The notes under the pieces were generated by a model that was given only the letters and a program-made list of their open reading frames with translations, made no database searches and had not been told where the DNA came from. A program made the translations under genes and the position numbers. From contig NZ_MUME01000021.1 of NCBI RefSeq assembly GCF_002155915.1, positions 205 through 49,685 of the forward strand: a DNA stretch of 49,481 nt. The letters run 5' to 3'. Shown one piece after another: positions 15,838 to 25,922 of the stretch (position 1 is its first letter; every line of letters starts with the position of its first letter). Source of the stretch: Streptomyces thermovulgaris. Lineage in GTDB: Bacteria; Actinomycetota; Actinomycetes; Streptomycetales; Streptomycetaceae.

Positions 15838-18366
15838 ATGTTCCGCACCGCCTTGCGCAACGTCCTCGCGCACAAGGCCCGGCTCCTCATGACCGTGCTC
15901 GCCGTGATGCTCGGCGTCGCCTTCGTGTCCGGGACCCTCGTCTTCACCGACAGCCTCTCGCAGGCGTACCAGAACGGCTCCGCCAAGGGCTACAGCCATG
16001 TCGACGTGGCCGTACGGCCCGTGCACCAGCAGAGCAAGGGCGACCGGCTCGGCAAGGAGACCGAACTGACCCGGGCCCTGCTGGACGACAGCGCCCGCGT
16101 ACCGGGAGCCGCCTCCGCCATCGGCGTCGTCCAGGGCTTCACCGCGATCGCCGACAAGAACGGCAAGCTGATCAGCGAGAACTTCCCGTCCCGGGGCGGC
16201 AACTACTGGGGCGGCAAGGACCCCCGGTACCCGCTGAAGTCCGGCACCGCCCCGCGGGGCGAGGACCAGGTCCTCATCGACTCCGAGACCGCCCGCCGCG
16301 CCGGCTACAAGGTCGGCGACACCATCCGCATCTCCGTCGACGGCCCCGTCCTCACCCCCACCGTCACCGGCATCTTCACCACCGACGACGGTCATGTCGC
16401 CGCCGGCGGCAGCCTCGCCCTGTTCGACACGGCGACCGCGCAGAAGCTGTTCGACAAGCCGGGCACGTACGACGAGATCGCCGTGAAGGCGAAGGCGGGC
16501 GTCAGCCAGGCGGAGCTGAAGGCGCAGCTGGACCGGGCGCTGCCCCGTGACCGGGTCGAGACGGTCACCGGCAAGCGGCTCGCCGAGCAGGAGGCGCGGA
16601 CGATCGAGGCCTCGATGAGCGGAATGAAGCGGGGCCTGCTGGTCTTCGCCGGGATCTCGCTGTTCGTCGGTACGTTCATCATCGCCAACACCTTCACCAT
16701 GCTGGTCGCCCAGCGCACCAGGGAACTGGCGCTGCTGCGCGCGGTCGGCGCCTCCCGCCGGCAGATCACCCGGTCCGTGCTGATCGAGGCGTTCGTGGTG
16801 GGCGCGGTGGCCGCCGTGACCGGTCTGATCGCCGGCATCGGTATCGCCGAGGTGCTGAAGTCCCTGGTGAAGGCGCTGGGTGCCGTCATCCCGGAGGGGC
16901 CGGTGGTCATCGCCCCCGGCACCGTCCTCAGTGCCCTGGCGGTCGGTGTCCTGGTGACCATGCTGGCCGCATGGCTGCCCGGCCGGCGGGCCGCCAGGAT
17001 CCCGCCGGTGGCGGCGATGAGCAGCGTGCACGCGAAGGCCACCACCAAGTCGCTGGTGCTGCGCAACACCGTCGGCGCCCTGTTCTCGGCGGCCGGTGCC
17101 ACCGCGATCCTGGCGGCCACGACGATGGACACGAACACCGCCCAGACCGTCATGGCGCTCGGCGCCGTGCTCCTCATCACCGGTGTGTTCGTCCTGACGC
17201 CGCTGCTGTCCCGCCCGCTGATCGCCGCCGCGGCCCCGGCCCTGCGCGCCTTCGGGGTCGCCGGCAAGCTGGCCCGGCAGAACGCGGTGCGCAACCCGCG
17301 CCGTACGGCGGCCACCGCGGCCGCGCTGATGATCGGCCTGACCTTGATCACCGGCATGACGGTGACGGCGCTCAGCCTGCAGCGCGGGATCGACAAGATG
17401 GCCTCGTCCGCGCTCCGCGCCGACTACGTGGTGTTCATGGCGAACGGCAACTTCCTCTCCCCGGAGGTCGAGAAGAAGCTGCGCACCGTCGAGGACGTCA
17501 CCGCCACCAGCCCGCTGCGCAACTCGCCCTCCCGCATCGAGGGCCAGACCGAGTACCTGACCGGTGTCGACGGCGCCGCCTTCGGCAAGCTGACGAACCT
17601 GAAGGTCAAGGACGGCTCCTTCACCATCGGCGGCACCCGGGTCGTCGTCGATGAGAAGACCGCCAAGTGGTACGGGTGGAAGGCCGGTTCGCGCTTCACC
17701 GTCACCTATGAGGACGGCAAGAAGCAGAAGCTGACGGTCGCCGGGCTCTACGAGGGCAACGAGATGATCCGCGGGATCATGCTGGACAACGCCACCCTCT
17801 CCCCGCACCAGTCCGACCCCACCGACATGCAGGTCCTGGTCAAGACCGCCGACGGTCCGTCCGACGCGACCAAGGACAGGCTGGTCAAGGCCCTCGGCTC
17901 CAACCCGGGCATCAAGATCCAGGACAAGAAGGGCCTCTCCCAGGAGATCGGCCAGATGTTCAGCCTGATGCTGAACATGCTCTACGGCCTGCTCGCCATG
18001 GCGGTGATCGTGGCGGTCCTCGGAGTCATCAACACCCTGGCGATGTCGGTCTTCGAGCGCGCCCAGGAGATCGGCATGCTCCGTGCGATCGGCCTGGACC
18101 GCAGGGGCATCAAGCGGATGGTCCGTCTGGAGTCCCTGGTGATCTCCCTGTTCGGCGGGGTCCTCGGCGTCGGGCTCGGTGTGTTCTTCGGCTGGGCCGC
18201 CGGAGAGCTGCTCTCCACCAAGCTCGAGACGTACGAGCTGATCCTGCCCTGGGAGAGGCTGGCGGTCTTCCTGCTGCTGGCGGCGACGGTCGGTGTGCTG
18301 GCCGCCCTGTGGCCGGCCCGGCGCGCGGCCCGTATGAACATGCTGCAGGCGATCAAGGCGGAGTAA
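15838..18366 (+). CDS. ABC transporter permease, FtsX family
   Basis: An 842-residue membrane protein with two FtsX units. It begins with a membrane helix (ARLLMTVLAVMLGVAFVSG), then an extracytoplasmic domain of ~230 residues, a three-helix bundle (FIIANTFTMLVAQRTRELALL, FVVGAVAAVTGLIAGIG, LAVGVLVTMLAAWLPGRRAAR), a second pair of helices, another extracytoplasmic domain, and a final three-helix bundle ending GVLAALWPARRAARMNMLQAI. This is the usual layout of large actinobacterial exporter permeases. Start: ATG at 15838; the Shine-Dalgarno is weak, but the reading is unambiguous. A strong hairpin follows at 18394. Confidence 0.92.
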   Translation: MFRTALRNVLAHKARLLMTVLAVMLGVAFVSGTLVFTDSLSQAYQNGSAKGYSHVDVAVRPVHQQSKGDRLGKETELTRALLDDSARVPGAASAIGVVQGFTAIADKNGKLISENFPSRGGNYWGGKDPRYPLKSGTAPRGEDQVLIDSETARRAGYKVGDTIRISVDGPVLTPTVTGIFTTDDGHVAAGGSLALFDTATAQKLFDKPGTYDEIAVKAKAGVSQAELKAQLDRALPRDRVETVTGKRLAEQEARTIEASMSGMKRGLLVFAGISLFVGTFIIANTFTMLVAQRTRELALLRAVGASRRQITRSVLIEAFVVGAVAAVTGLIAGIGIAEVLKSLVKALGAVIPEGPVVIAPGTVLSALAVGVLVTMLAAWLPGRRAARIPPVAAMSSVHAKATTKSLVLRNTVGALFSAAGATAILAATTMDTNTAQTVMALGAVLLITGVFVLTPLLSRPLIAAAAPALRAFGVAGKLARQNAVRNPRRTAATAAALMIGLTLITGMTVTALSLQRGIDKMASSALRADYVVFMANGNFLSPEVEKKLRTVEDVTATSPLRNSPSRIEGQTEYLTGVDGAAFGKLTNLKVKDGSFTIGGTRVVVDEKTAKWYGWKAGSRFTVTYEDGKKQKLTVAGLYEGNEMIRGIMLDNATLSPHQSDPTDMQVLVKTADGPSDATKDRLVKALGSNPGIKIQDKKGLSQEIGQMFSLMLNMLYGLLAMAVIVAVLGVINTLAMSVFERAQEIGMLRAIGLDRRGIKRMVRLESLVISLFGGVLGVGLGVFFGWAAGELLSTKLETYELILPWERLAVFLLLAATVGVLAALWPARRAARMNMLQAIKAE

Positions 18367-18393
18367 TCAAGGCGGGAGTAGCCGCACCCGTAC

Positions 18394-18433
18394 GGCGAAG
18401 GGCCCTGTTCCACGTGAAACGGGGCCCTTCGCC
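18394..18433. terminator. bidirectional terminator with parS-like loop
   Basis: A 12-bp perfect stem GGCGAAGGGCCC / GGGCCCTTCGCC. The region between the arms contains the ParB-site-like palindrome at 18407-18420. It serves the convergent ABC permease and methyltransferase genes. Confidence 0.8.
18407..18420. promoter_or_regulatory. parS-like ParB binding site
   Basis: GTTCCACGTGAAAC differs at one base from the Streptomyces parS consensus GTTTCACGTGAAAC. parS sites load ParB for chromosome segregation; most are near oriC, with some farther out. This one sits in the apical part of a terminator hairpin between convergent genes, a place where ParB binding would not disturb a promoter. Confidence 0.65.
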
Positions 18434-18489
18434 CCTGTGTCCGCCCGGCGGTCCGCGCCGGATGATCCGCACGCCTCCTGCACGGGCCG

Positions 18490-19791
18490 TTACGCGCCCC
18501 AGGTACGGGACCGCAGCGGCATCCCCGAGTCGCCGGACTCGGGGGTCCTCACCGCCAGCACCTGGTTGACGCCGATGCGGTTGCGCTCGAAGGCGACGGC
18601 CGAGGCCGCCATGTACAGCTTCCAGACGCGGGCACGGCCGGGACCGGCGAGCTGCACCGCGCGGTCCCAGTGCGTCTCCAGGTTGGCGACCCAGCGGCGC
18701 AGGGTGAGCGCGTAGTGCTCGCGGAGCGACTCCAGGTCGCGCACCTCGAACCCGGCGCGTTCCAGCTGGGTGACGGTGGTGCCGACGGGGGCGAGTTCAC
18801 CGTCGGGGAAGACATAGGCGTCGATGAACTCGTCCACCCGGTACGCCGACTCGTCGCGCTGCGGGCGGCGGCCGATCTGATGGTTGAGAAGCCGCCCGCC
18901 GGGCCTGAGCAGGGAGTGCAGGACCCGCGCGTACTCCAGATAGGGGGCGGCGCCGACGTGTTCGGCCATGCCGATGGAGGAGATGGCGTCGTACGGCCCG
19001 TCGTCCACGTCCCGGTAGTCCTGGACACGGATCTCCACCCGGTCGGTGAGCCCTTCGTCGGCGGCGCGTTTGCGGGCGTAGGTGGCCTGTTCCCGGGACA
19101 GGGTGACACCGACGGCGCTCACACCGTGCTCACGGGCCGCGTGCAGGACCAGGGAGCCCCAGCCGCAGCCGACGTCGAGAAGACGCCGACCGGGTTTCAG
19201 GTCCAGCTTGCGGCAGACGAGTTCGAGCTTGTCCTGCTGGGCCTGCTCGAGGGTGGCGTCGGATCCGGAGGCGGGCCAGTAGGCGCAGGAGTACACCATG
19301 GACGGGCCGAGGACGAGTTCGTAGAAGTCGTTGCCGACGTCGTAGTGGTGGCTGATGGCCCGTCTGTCGCTGCGCCGGGTGTGCACGGGGCCGCGGCGCC
19401 GGCGGACCTCCTCGCGGGGCGGGGCGGGCGGCAGCGGGGGCCCGGCCAGCCTCACCAGTCCCCGCACGGCGGTCCGTGCCTCCGGGTCGCGCAGCACCCG
19501 GGCGAGCCCGGGGGCGTCCTCCCCGCGCTCCCAGATCAAGCCGGCGAGCAGGTCGAGAGCGGTGAAGAGATCCCCCTCGACCGTCAGGTCCCCGGCCACC
19601 CAGGCGCGGGCCAGGCCCAGTTCACCGGGTTTGAACAACAGCCGCCGCAGGGCGCGGCGGTTGCGCACGACGAGCACCGGTGCCCCGGGCGGCCCGGCCT
19701 CCGAACCGTCCCAGGCACGCACACGCACCGGGAGCGGAGCCCCCGCCAGCTGTTCGAGGGATCTCGTGAGCCGTGACGCGGCGTCGGGCAT
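18490..19791 (-). CDS. cyclopropane-fatty-acyl-phospholipid synthase-like methyltransferase
   Basis: A 433-residue SAM-dependent enzyme that would methylenate or methylate unsaturated acyl chains in membrane phospholipids. Visible: an N-terminal ~130-residue lipid-side domain; ISHHYDVGNDFYELVLG and MVYSCAYW, both hallmark Cfa blocks; SAM motif LLDVGCGWGSLVLHAA; ISSIGMAEHVG; and the C-terminal SLREHYALTLRRWVANL. Start: ATG at 19791 spaced 8 bases from GGAGGTG; the GTG at 19800 would sit on the Shine-Dalgarno. It is convergent with the ABC operon, and a strong terminator (19895-19936) isolates it from ndh. Confidence 0.88.
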   Translation of the reverse strand: MPDAASRLTRSLEQLAGAPLPVRVRAWDGSEAGPPGAPVLVVRNRRALRRLLFKPGELGLARAWVAGDLTVEGDLFTALDLLAGLIWERGEDAPGLARVLRDPEARTAVRGLVRLAGPPLPPAPPREEVRRRRGPVHTRRSDRRAISHHYDVGNDFYELVLGPSMVYSCAYWPASGSDATLEQAQQDKLELVCRKLDLKPGRRLLDVGCGWGSLVLHAAREHGVSAVGVTLSREQATYARKRAADEGLTDRVEIRVQDYRDVDDGPYDAISSIGMAEHVGAAPYLEYARVLHSLLRPGGRLLNHQIGRRPQRDESAYRVDEFIDAYVFPDGELAPVGTTVTQLERAGFEVRDLESLREHYALTLRRWVANLETHWDRAVQLAGPGRARVWKLYMAASAVAFERNRIGVNQVLAVRTPESGDSGMPLRSRTWGA

Positions 19792-19894
19792 GGTGAACAC
19801 CTCCGTGACGACGAACGCCGGATGTCACCCACCACGTAAACACCGGGACACCCCCGGCGCAGCCCCCGCAACGGCGTCACGCGGGGCAAACACC

Positions 19895-19936
19895 CCGAAG
19901 GGCCCTCCGCACCACGGACGGCGGAGGGCCCTTCGG
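19895..19936. terminator. terminator of ndh
   Basis: Perfect 16-bp stem CCGAAGGGCCCTCCGC / GCGGAGGGCCCTTCGG with a 10-base loop, 46 bases past the ndh stop. Confidence 0.8.
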
Positions 19937-19981
19937 CCGGTTCGGTGACCGATGGAGAGTCGGATGAGAGTCGGATGGAGG

Positions 19982-21382
19982 TCAGGACGCCTTGGCCTTC
20001 TCCCCGACCTTCTCCTCGGTCTTCTTCTCGGTCGGCACGGCAGCCGGCGCCGGCTTGGCGACCTCGTAGAACCCCTCGCGGGGGTTCTCCACCGCGCCGA
20101 GGGAGACGACCTCGCGCTTGAGGAACATGGCGAGGGTCCAGTCGGCGAAGACGCGGATCTTGCGGTTCCAGGTCGGCATGGCCATGCCGTGGTAGATGCG
20201 GTGCATGTACCAGGCGAGGCGGCCCTTGAGCCGGATCTTCGCCTTGCCCATGACGATCATCGCCACGCCCTTGTGGAGGCCGAGGCCCGCGACCGCGCCC
20301 TTGTTGGCGTGCCGGTAGGGCTTCTGCGGGAAGCCGCGCATACCGGCGATCACGTTGTCGCCGAGGACCTTGGCCTGGCGCAGCGCGTGCTGGGCGTTCG
20401 GCGGGCACCAGGCGTTCTCGTTGCCCGCCTCACGGCCGACGAGGTCGGGCACCTGGGCGTTGTCGCCGGCGGCCCAGATGTAGTCGGTGCCGGTGACCTG
20501 GAGGGTCGGCTGGGTGTCGATGTGGCCGCGCGGACCGAGCGGCAGGCCGAAGTCGGCCAGCGCCGGGTTGGGCTTGACGCCGGCGGTCCAGACGATCGTG
20601 TTGGAGTCGACCTCGAGGCCGTTCTTGAGCACCACGTGGCCGTCGACGCAGGACTCCATGGAGGTGGAGAGGTAGACCTCCACACCGCGGCTCTCCAGGT
20701 GCTCCTTGCCGTACTGGCCGAGCTTCGGGCCGACCTCGGGGAGGATCCTGTCGGCGGCGTCGACGAGGATGAAGCGCATGTCCTCGCGGGACACGTTCCG
20801 GTAGTACTTGGCCGCGTCCCGGGCCATGTCCTCGACCTCGGCGATGGTCTCGGCCCCGGCGAAGCCGCCACCGATGAAGACGAAGGTGAGCGCCTTGCGG
20901 CGGACCTCCTCGTCCTGGGTGGAGTCGGCCTTGTCGAGCTGCTCGAGGACGTGGTTGCGCAGGCCGATGGCCTCCTCGATGCTCTTCATGCCGATGCCCT
21001 GCTCGGCGAGGCCGGGGATCGGGAAGGTGCGGGAGACCGCGCCCATCGCGATCACCAGGTAGTCGAAGGGCAGTTCGTAGGAGTCGCCGACCAGCGGGGC
21101 GACCGTGGCGACCTTGCGGTCCTGGTCGATGGCAGTGACCCGACCGGTGAGGACCTCCGCCTTGGGCAGGACACGCCGCAGCGGGACGACGACGTGGCGG
21201 GGGGAGATGTTGCCGGCGGCGGCTTCGGGCAGGAAGGGCTGGTAGGTCATGTACGACCGGGGGTCGACGACCGTGACGGTCGCCTCGCCGTAGCGCATCT
21301 TCTTCAGGATGCGCCGAGCCGCGTACAGGCCTACGTACCCACCGCCCACGATGAGGATCCTGGGACGCTCCGTGGTGCTCAT
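19982..21382 (-). CDS. ndh: type II NADH dehydrogenase (NDH-2)
   Basis: A 466-residue membrane-associated flavoprotein that oxidises NADH and reduces menaquinone without pumping protons. Visible: FAD motif ILIVGGGYVGLYAARRIL, NADH-binding FVFIGGGFAGAETIAEVEDM, and FAD-contacting YIWAAGDNAQVPDL. The C-terminal region (YHGMAMPTWNRKIRVFADWTL) is the membrane-anchoring part, followed by a Lys/Glu tail. Length is normal for the actinobacterial form. Start: ATG at 21382. Rex-like operators lie at 21691-21708 (good) and 21417-21434 (partial), so expression probably responds to NADH/NAD ratio. Confidence 0.92.
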   Translation of the reverse strand: MSTTERPRILIVGGGYVGLYAARRILKKMRYGEATVTVVDPRSYMTYQPFLPEAAAGNISPRHVVVPLRRVLPKAEVLTGRVTAIDQDRKVATVAPLVGDSYELPFDYLVIAMGAVSRTFPIPGLAEQGIGMKSIEEAIGLRNHVLEQLDKADSTQDEEVRRKALTFVFIGGGFAGAETIAEVEDMARDAAKYYRNVSREDMRFILVDAADRILPEVGPKLGQYGKEHLESRGVEVYLSTSMESCVDGHVVLKNGLEVDSNTIVWTAGVKPNPALADFGLPLGPRGHIDTQPTLQVTGTDYIWAAGDNAQVPDLVGREAGNENAWCPPNAQHALRQAKVLGDNVIAGMRGFPQKPYRHANKGAVAGLGLHKGVAMIVMGKAKIRLKGRLAWYMHRIYHGMAMPTWNRKIRVFADWTLAMFLKREVVSLGAVENPREGFYEVAKPAPAAVPTEKKTEEKVGEKAKAS

Positions 21383-21416
21383 GGCATCGAGTATCCCCCC
21401 ACCCCAGATGGGGGGC

Positions 21417-21434
21417 TCGTGCGCCCCTTCACAA
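21417..21434 (-). promoter_or_regulatory. partial Rex-type site near ndh start
   Basis: TCGTGCG-CCCC-TTCACAA: the right half matches the Rex half-site perfectly and the left half at 4 of 7 positions. It is 35-52 bases upstream of the ndh start. Weak on its own; recorded because of the stronger site at 21691. Confidence 0.3.
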
Positions 21435-21690
21435 GCTTGGGCAAGGCCCGAGTTATAATGCGCGCCCCGTTTTGCGCAGGATCCGCCGCCGAACGGCGGT
21501 CACCGTCCGGTTCGGACCGTTGTCAAGACCGCGTGAGCTGCTCCTCTGCAGGGACCGAAGGTCCTACGGGAAAGGGCCGAAGGTCCCTTGTGCACCTCCC
21601 GCCGACCCTCTTCCGAGCGCCGTTTCCCGCCCACCGGGCCTCCTGAGGGGCCCTCGGGGGCGCTTTTGCCCGTGCACCGGGCCGACTTCC

Positions 21691-21708
21691 TTGTGAATAA
21701 CTTCACGA
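21691..21708 (-). promoter_or_regulatory. Rex operator upstream of ndh
   Basis: TTGTGAATAACTTCACGA matches the Rex operator TTGTGAA-N4-TTCACAA at 13 of 14 positions. Rex is the NADH-sensing repressor of respiratory genes in actinomycetes. The site is ~310 bases upstream of ndh, implying a distal promoter and a long leader. Confidence 0.65.
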
Positions 21709-21792
21709 AGCTTTCCGGAGGGTCGTGCCCAGGGGCGTCCCACAGGCCCCTCTGAGCACCGCCTCTACGGTATCCGACCTGCTCACACAAAT

Positions 21793-21808
21793 GCTACTGA
21801 CCAGTAGC
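21793..21808. promoter_or_regulatory. palindrome GCTACTG-AC-CAGTAGC
   Basis: Perfect 7-bp arms around AC. This is the size and type of a TetR-family operator. No TetR gene is near; the closest genes are ndh (upstream side) and the Phd-like ORF. It may be bound by a regulator encoded elsewhere. Confidence 0.4.
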
Positions 21809-21930
21809 CTAGGGGCTCGCGCCACCGGCCGTGCGACGCGGCCGAGAGCCGTGCGACGCGGCCGAGGGCCATGGGGCGCCACCGGGGCCACGCGTGAGCG
21901 CGGTCCCTGAATTCCGGGCCGTGCGCGCAC

Positions 21931-22224
21931 ATGGACGCGTACGTCGGCCGCCCGACCGGGCGCCCCGTGACCGCACGGGAGGCCGGCGCGCATCCCGCCG
22001 CCCACGTCGACGGGGCCGGGGAAGGCGCTCCGGCCGTCGTCGCGCGCGGCGGCACTCCGGTGGCGGCGACGGTCCCGGTCGCGGGCTTCGAAGCGCTGGA
22101 GGAGGCGGCCGGCCTCATGCCCGCGCGCGAAGCCGAAGCGGTACCGGCCGGGGAGGGCCCGACCGCGACGACGGCGGAACCACTGGCGGCCCTGTTCACC
22201 GAGCAGGACGGCGAGAAGGTGTGA
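21931..22224 (+). CDS. Phd/YefM antitoxin-like ORF
   Basis: A 97-codon ORF. The segment AREAGAHPAAHVDGAGEGAPAVVARGGTPVAATVPVAGFEALEEAA, read here in parts, resembles Phd/YefM antitoxins, where AR..L..LLDRVE is followed by GE.V.ITR.G.PVA.LVP and LEALEE. The N-terminal helix has lost typical leucines and there is no good ribosome site before the ATG at 21931 or the GTG at 21967, so it may be decayed. No toxin gene adjoins it: the next gene, convergent, is the Ppx/GppA phosphatase. Low to moderate certainty that it is expressed. Confidence 0.4.
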   Translation: MDAYVGRPTGRPVTAREAGAHPAAHVDGAGEGAPAVVARGGTPVAATVPVAGFEALEEAAGLMPAREAEAVPAGEGPTATTAEPLAALFTEQDGEKV

Positions 22225-22277
22225 CGCGCGCCGGCCGCCTCACCGGGCGGTGCAGCGGCACCGCCCGGCCGGCCCCC

Positions 22278-23231
22278 TCAGCGGACCTCGGCCGCCGTGT
22301 GGAAGGCGATGCCGTCGAGGATGTCGTGCTCGCTGACGACGACCTCCCGCGCACCGATGCGCTCCATGATCGCCAGCAGGACCAGGGAGCCCGCGCCGAT
22401 GACGTCGACACGGCCCGGGTGCAGGGACGGGATGGCCGCGCGCTCGGCGTGCGTGGAGCGGAGCAGCTCCTCCGTGATCTCCCGGACGCGGTCGAGGGAG
22501 ACACGGGAGTGGTGGATGGCCGCCGAGTCGTACGCGGGCAGGTTCTGGGCGATCGCCGACACCGTCGTCACCGAGCCGGCCAGGCCCACCAGCGTGCGCG
22601 CCTCGCGCAGCGGGACCGCCTCCTCGGCGCGGTCGAGCGCGGCCTCGATGTCGGCCCGCATGGCGGCGATCTGCTCCTCGGTGGGCGGGTCGGCGACCAC
22701 GCCGTCCCGTACCAGGTGGCGCTCGGTCATACGGACGCAGCCCACGTCCACCGAGCGGGCCGCGCGCACATGGTCGTCGCCCACGACGAACTCCGTCGAG
22801 CCGCCGCCGATGTCCACCACCAGGAAGGGACGGGCGAGATCCGTGCGCCTCGTCAGTTCCTTCGTGGCGCCCGTGAAGGAGAACTCCGCCTCCTGGTCGC
22901 CGGAGATCACCTCCGGCTCGACACCGAGGAGGTCCATCACCCCGTCGACGAACTCCTGGCGGTTCTCGGCGTCCCGCGAGGCGGAGGTGGCCACGAAACG
23001 CACCCGCTCGGCGCCGTGCTCCTTGATGATCCCGGCGTACTCGCGGCAGGCGGCGAAGGTCCGCTCGAGCGCCTCGGGGGCGAGCCGGCCGGTGCGGTCC
23101 ACGCCCTGGCCGAGCCGCACGATGGTCATCCGGCGGTCCAGGTCGACGAGTTCGCCGGTGTGCGGGTCCACGTCCGCCACGAGCAACCGGATGGAATTCG
23201 TACCGCAGTCGATGGCGGCGACCCGCGTCAC
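22278..23231 (-). CDS. Ppx/GppA family phosphatase
   Basis: A 317-residue ASKHA-fold enzyme of the exopolyphosphatase / pppGpp phosphohydrolase family. Visible: phosphate-1 motif AAIDCGTNSIRLLVADV, phosphate-2 motif VVDIGGGSTEFVVG, adenosine-side motif GLAGSVTTVSAIA and C-terminal DVIGAGSLVLLAIM. The short single-module length is typical of actinobacterial Ppx1/2. Start: GTG at 23231 overlapping the stop of the DUF501 gene (GTGA), so it is the last gene of an ftsB-DUF501-ppx operon. Likely hydrolyses polyphosphate; activity on pppGpp is uncertain. Confidence 0.9.
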   Translation of the reverse strand: MTRVAAIDCGTNSIRLLVADVDPHTGELVDLDRRMTIVRLGQGVDRTGRLAPEALERTFAACREYAGIIKEHGAERVRFVATSASRDAENRQEFVDGVMDLLGVEPEVISGDQEAEFSFTGATKELTRRTDLARPFLVVDIGGGSTEFVVGDDHVRAARSVDVGCVRMTERHLVRDGVVADPPTEEQIAAMRADIEAALDRAEEAVPLREARTLVGLAGSVTTVSAIAQNLPAYDSAAIHHSRVSLDRVREITEELLRSTHAERAAIPSLHPGRVDVIGAGSLVLLAIMERIGAREVVVSEHDILDGIAFHTAAEVR

Positions 23232-23851
23232 TGCTCGTTCTCCTTCTCTTCCCCGCGCTCTTCCTCGCGGCCCTCGGTCTTCGCGCCTGCCGCGGTCTTC
23301 GCGCGTGCCGCCTGCTCCGCGGGTTCGCCGTGTTCGCCGGACACCGTCACGCACGGCCCCTTGCGCCACCACTCGGGCAGCATCGCGAGGGCCTCGTCGC
23401 CGAGCGGGTTCACCCCGGGTCCGGCGGCCAGCGCGTGGGCGACCAGGACGTGCAGGCACTTGACCCGGTCCGGCATGCCGCCCGCGCTCGGGAAGCCGGG
23501 CAGCTCCTCGATCTCGTCCCGGCGCCGGATGTAGTCCTCGTGCGCCGCCCGGTACGCCGCCGCCAGCTCGGGGTCGGCGGCCAGCCGCGCGGTCATCTCC
23601 TTCATCACCCCGCCGGCCTCGAGCGTGCCGATGGCCGAGGCGGCGCGCGGGCACGTCAGGTAGTACAGCGTCGGGAAGGGCGTGCCGTCGGGCAGCCGCG
23701 GGGCCGTCTCCACGACGTCCGGCTGCCCGCAGGGGCAGCGGTGCGCGATCGCGCGCAGTCCGCGCGGCGGCCGCCCGAGCTGCTGGGTGCAGGCCTCTAC
23801 GTCCGCCTCGGTGGGCTCGGTGCGCGGGGTGGGCGGCGGTGGGGTGTGCAT
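23228..23851 (-). CDS. DUF501 domain protein
   Basis: A 207-residue protein. The DUF501 core includes VEACTQQLGRPPRGLRAIAHRC, PCGQPDVVETAPRLPDGTPF and PTLYYLTCPRAASAIGTLE, with conserved cysteines, then VKCLHVLVAHALAAGPG. The C-terminal ~40 residues are Ala/Glu/Lys-rich and disordered. Start: ATG at 23851, where homologues begin; the upstream reading to 23920 would overlap ftsB. Conserved in actinobacteria between ftsB and ppx; function unknown, with context suggesting a link to division or phosphate metabolism. Confidence 0.85.
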   Translation of the reverse strand: MHTPPPPTPRTEPTEADVEACTQQLGRPPRGLRAIAHRCPCGQPDVVETAPRLPDGTPFPTLYYLTCPRAASAIGTLEAGGVMKEMTARLAADPELAAAYRAAHEDYIRRRDEIEELPGFPSAGGMPDRVKCLHVLVAHALAAGPGVNPLGDEALAMLPEWWRKGPCVTVSGEHGEPAEQAARAKTAAGAKTEGREEERGEEKENEQ

Positions 23852-23876
23852 GCCTTGTCTACGTCTCTCTGTGGGG

Positions 23877-24353
23877 TCACTGGCCGGAGGCGTCGGACTT
23901 GTCGACGCCGTCCCAGACATTGGCGTACCAGGGGCGGCGGGCCGTGCTCTGCTCGGGGCGGGACTGCCTGGCCCGGCTCGGGTCGATCACGACGTAGCCG
24001 ATCTCCCCGGGCCTGACATAGTGCAGGCGCTCCCGGATCTGCTGCTCGGCGTAGGCGTCGTCCTGCCAGCGTGCCTTGAGGTCGCGCAGTTCCTCCACCC
24101 GCTGCTGGGCCTGCCGCTTCTGCCGCTCGAGCTCGGCGATCTCGGCGCGCTGGGAGAGGTACTGCCGCATCGGGTACGCCAGGGCGACCACCAGCGAGCA
24201 CACCACCAGCGCGAGCAGCGCCGCACGGCCGGTGAGCCGGGAGCGGCGGGCCTGGCGCCGGGTCTGCGAACGGTAGACGCGGGCCGCGGTCTGCTCGCCG
24301 AGCAGTCTGAGCCTGGTCGCGGTGGAGAACCGGTCCCGGTCCTTGACGGCCAT
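23877..24353 (-). CDS. divIC: FtsB/DivIC septum formation protein
   Basis: A 158-residue bitopic membrane protein. A basic cytoplasmic N-terminus of ~55 residues precedes one membrane helix (AALLALVVCSLVVALAYP), then an extracytoplasmic coiled coil (QRAEIAELERQKRQAQQR), then the conserved tail ERLHYVRPGEIGYVVI. It is part of the FtsQ-FtsL-FtsB/DivIC divisome subcomplex. Start: ATG at 24353 after GGGAGG; a longer frame to 24392 is possible. It is followed by the DUF501 gene 25 bases later. Confidence 0.9.
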   Translation of the reverse strand: MAVKDRDRFSTATRLRLLGEQTAARVYRSQTRRQARRSRLTGRAALLALVVCSLVVALAYPMRQYLSQRAEIAELERQKRQAQQRVEELRDLKARWQDDAYAEQQIRERLHYVRPGEIGYVVIDPSRARQSRPEQSTARRPWYANVWDGVDKSDASGQ

Positions 24354-24504
24354 CGTCCCCGCCTCCCGTTCATGCGCCTTCATGCCGCCCACATGTGCGT
24401 ACGTCCCCGCACACGGTACGGGACCGGGTACGGGGACGTACGGACGACTGGCTCACGACCGGCTCAGACCGTGCCCTGGTGCGGCCCGGTCCCTGCTGGG
24501 CCCG

Positions 24505-25854
<1,350 letters not shown>

Positions 25855-25922
25855 CTATCCGTCCGGGGCCGCCGACCGGCCGACCGACCGTCCCTTGGAC
25901 AGGCGGGGGCAGGCCGACGGTA

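Noticed and set aside
15244..17808. An 854-codon minus-strand frame opposite the ABC genes
   Set aside because: Composition of a GC shadow; the opposite strand has full ABC motifs.
21454..21459. TATAAT as a promoter -10 box on the + strand
   Set aside because: No matching -35 at 16-18 bases and no + strand gene within 450 bases; kept only as a note in the ndh control region.
21500..21790. A 96-codon minus-strand ORF in the ndh upstream region
   Set aside because: Overlaps the Rex operator, no ribosome site and no family resemblance.
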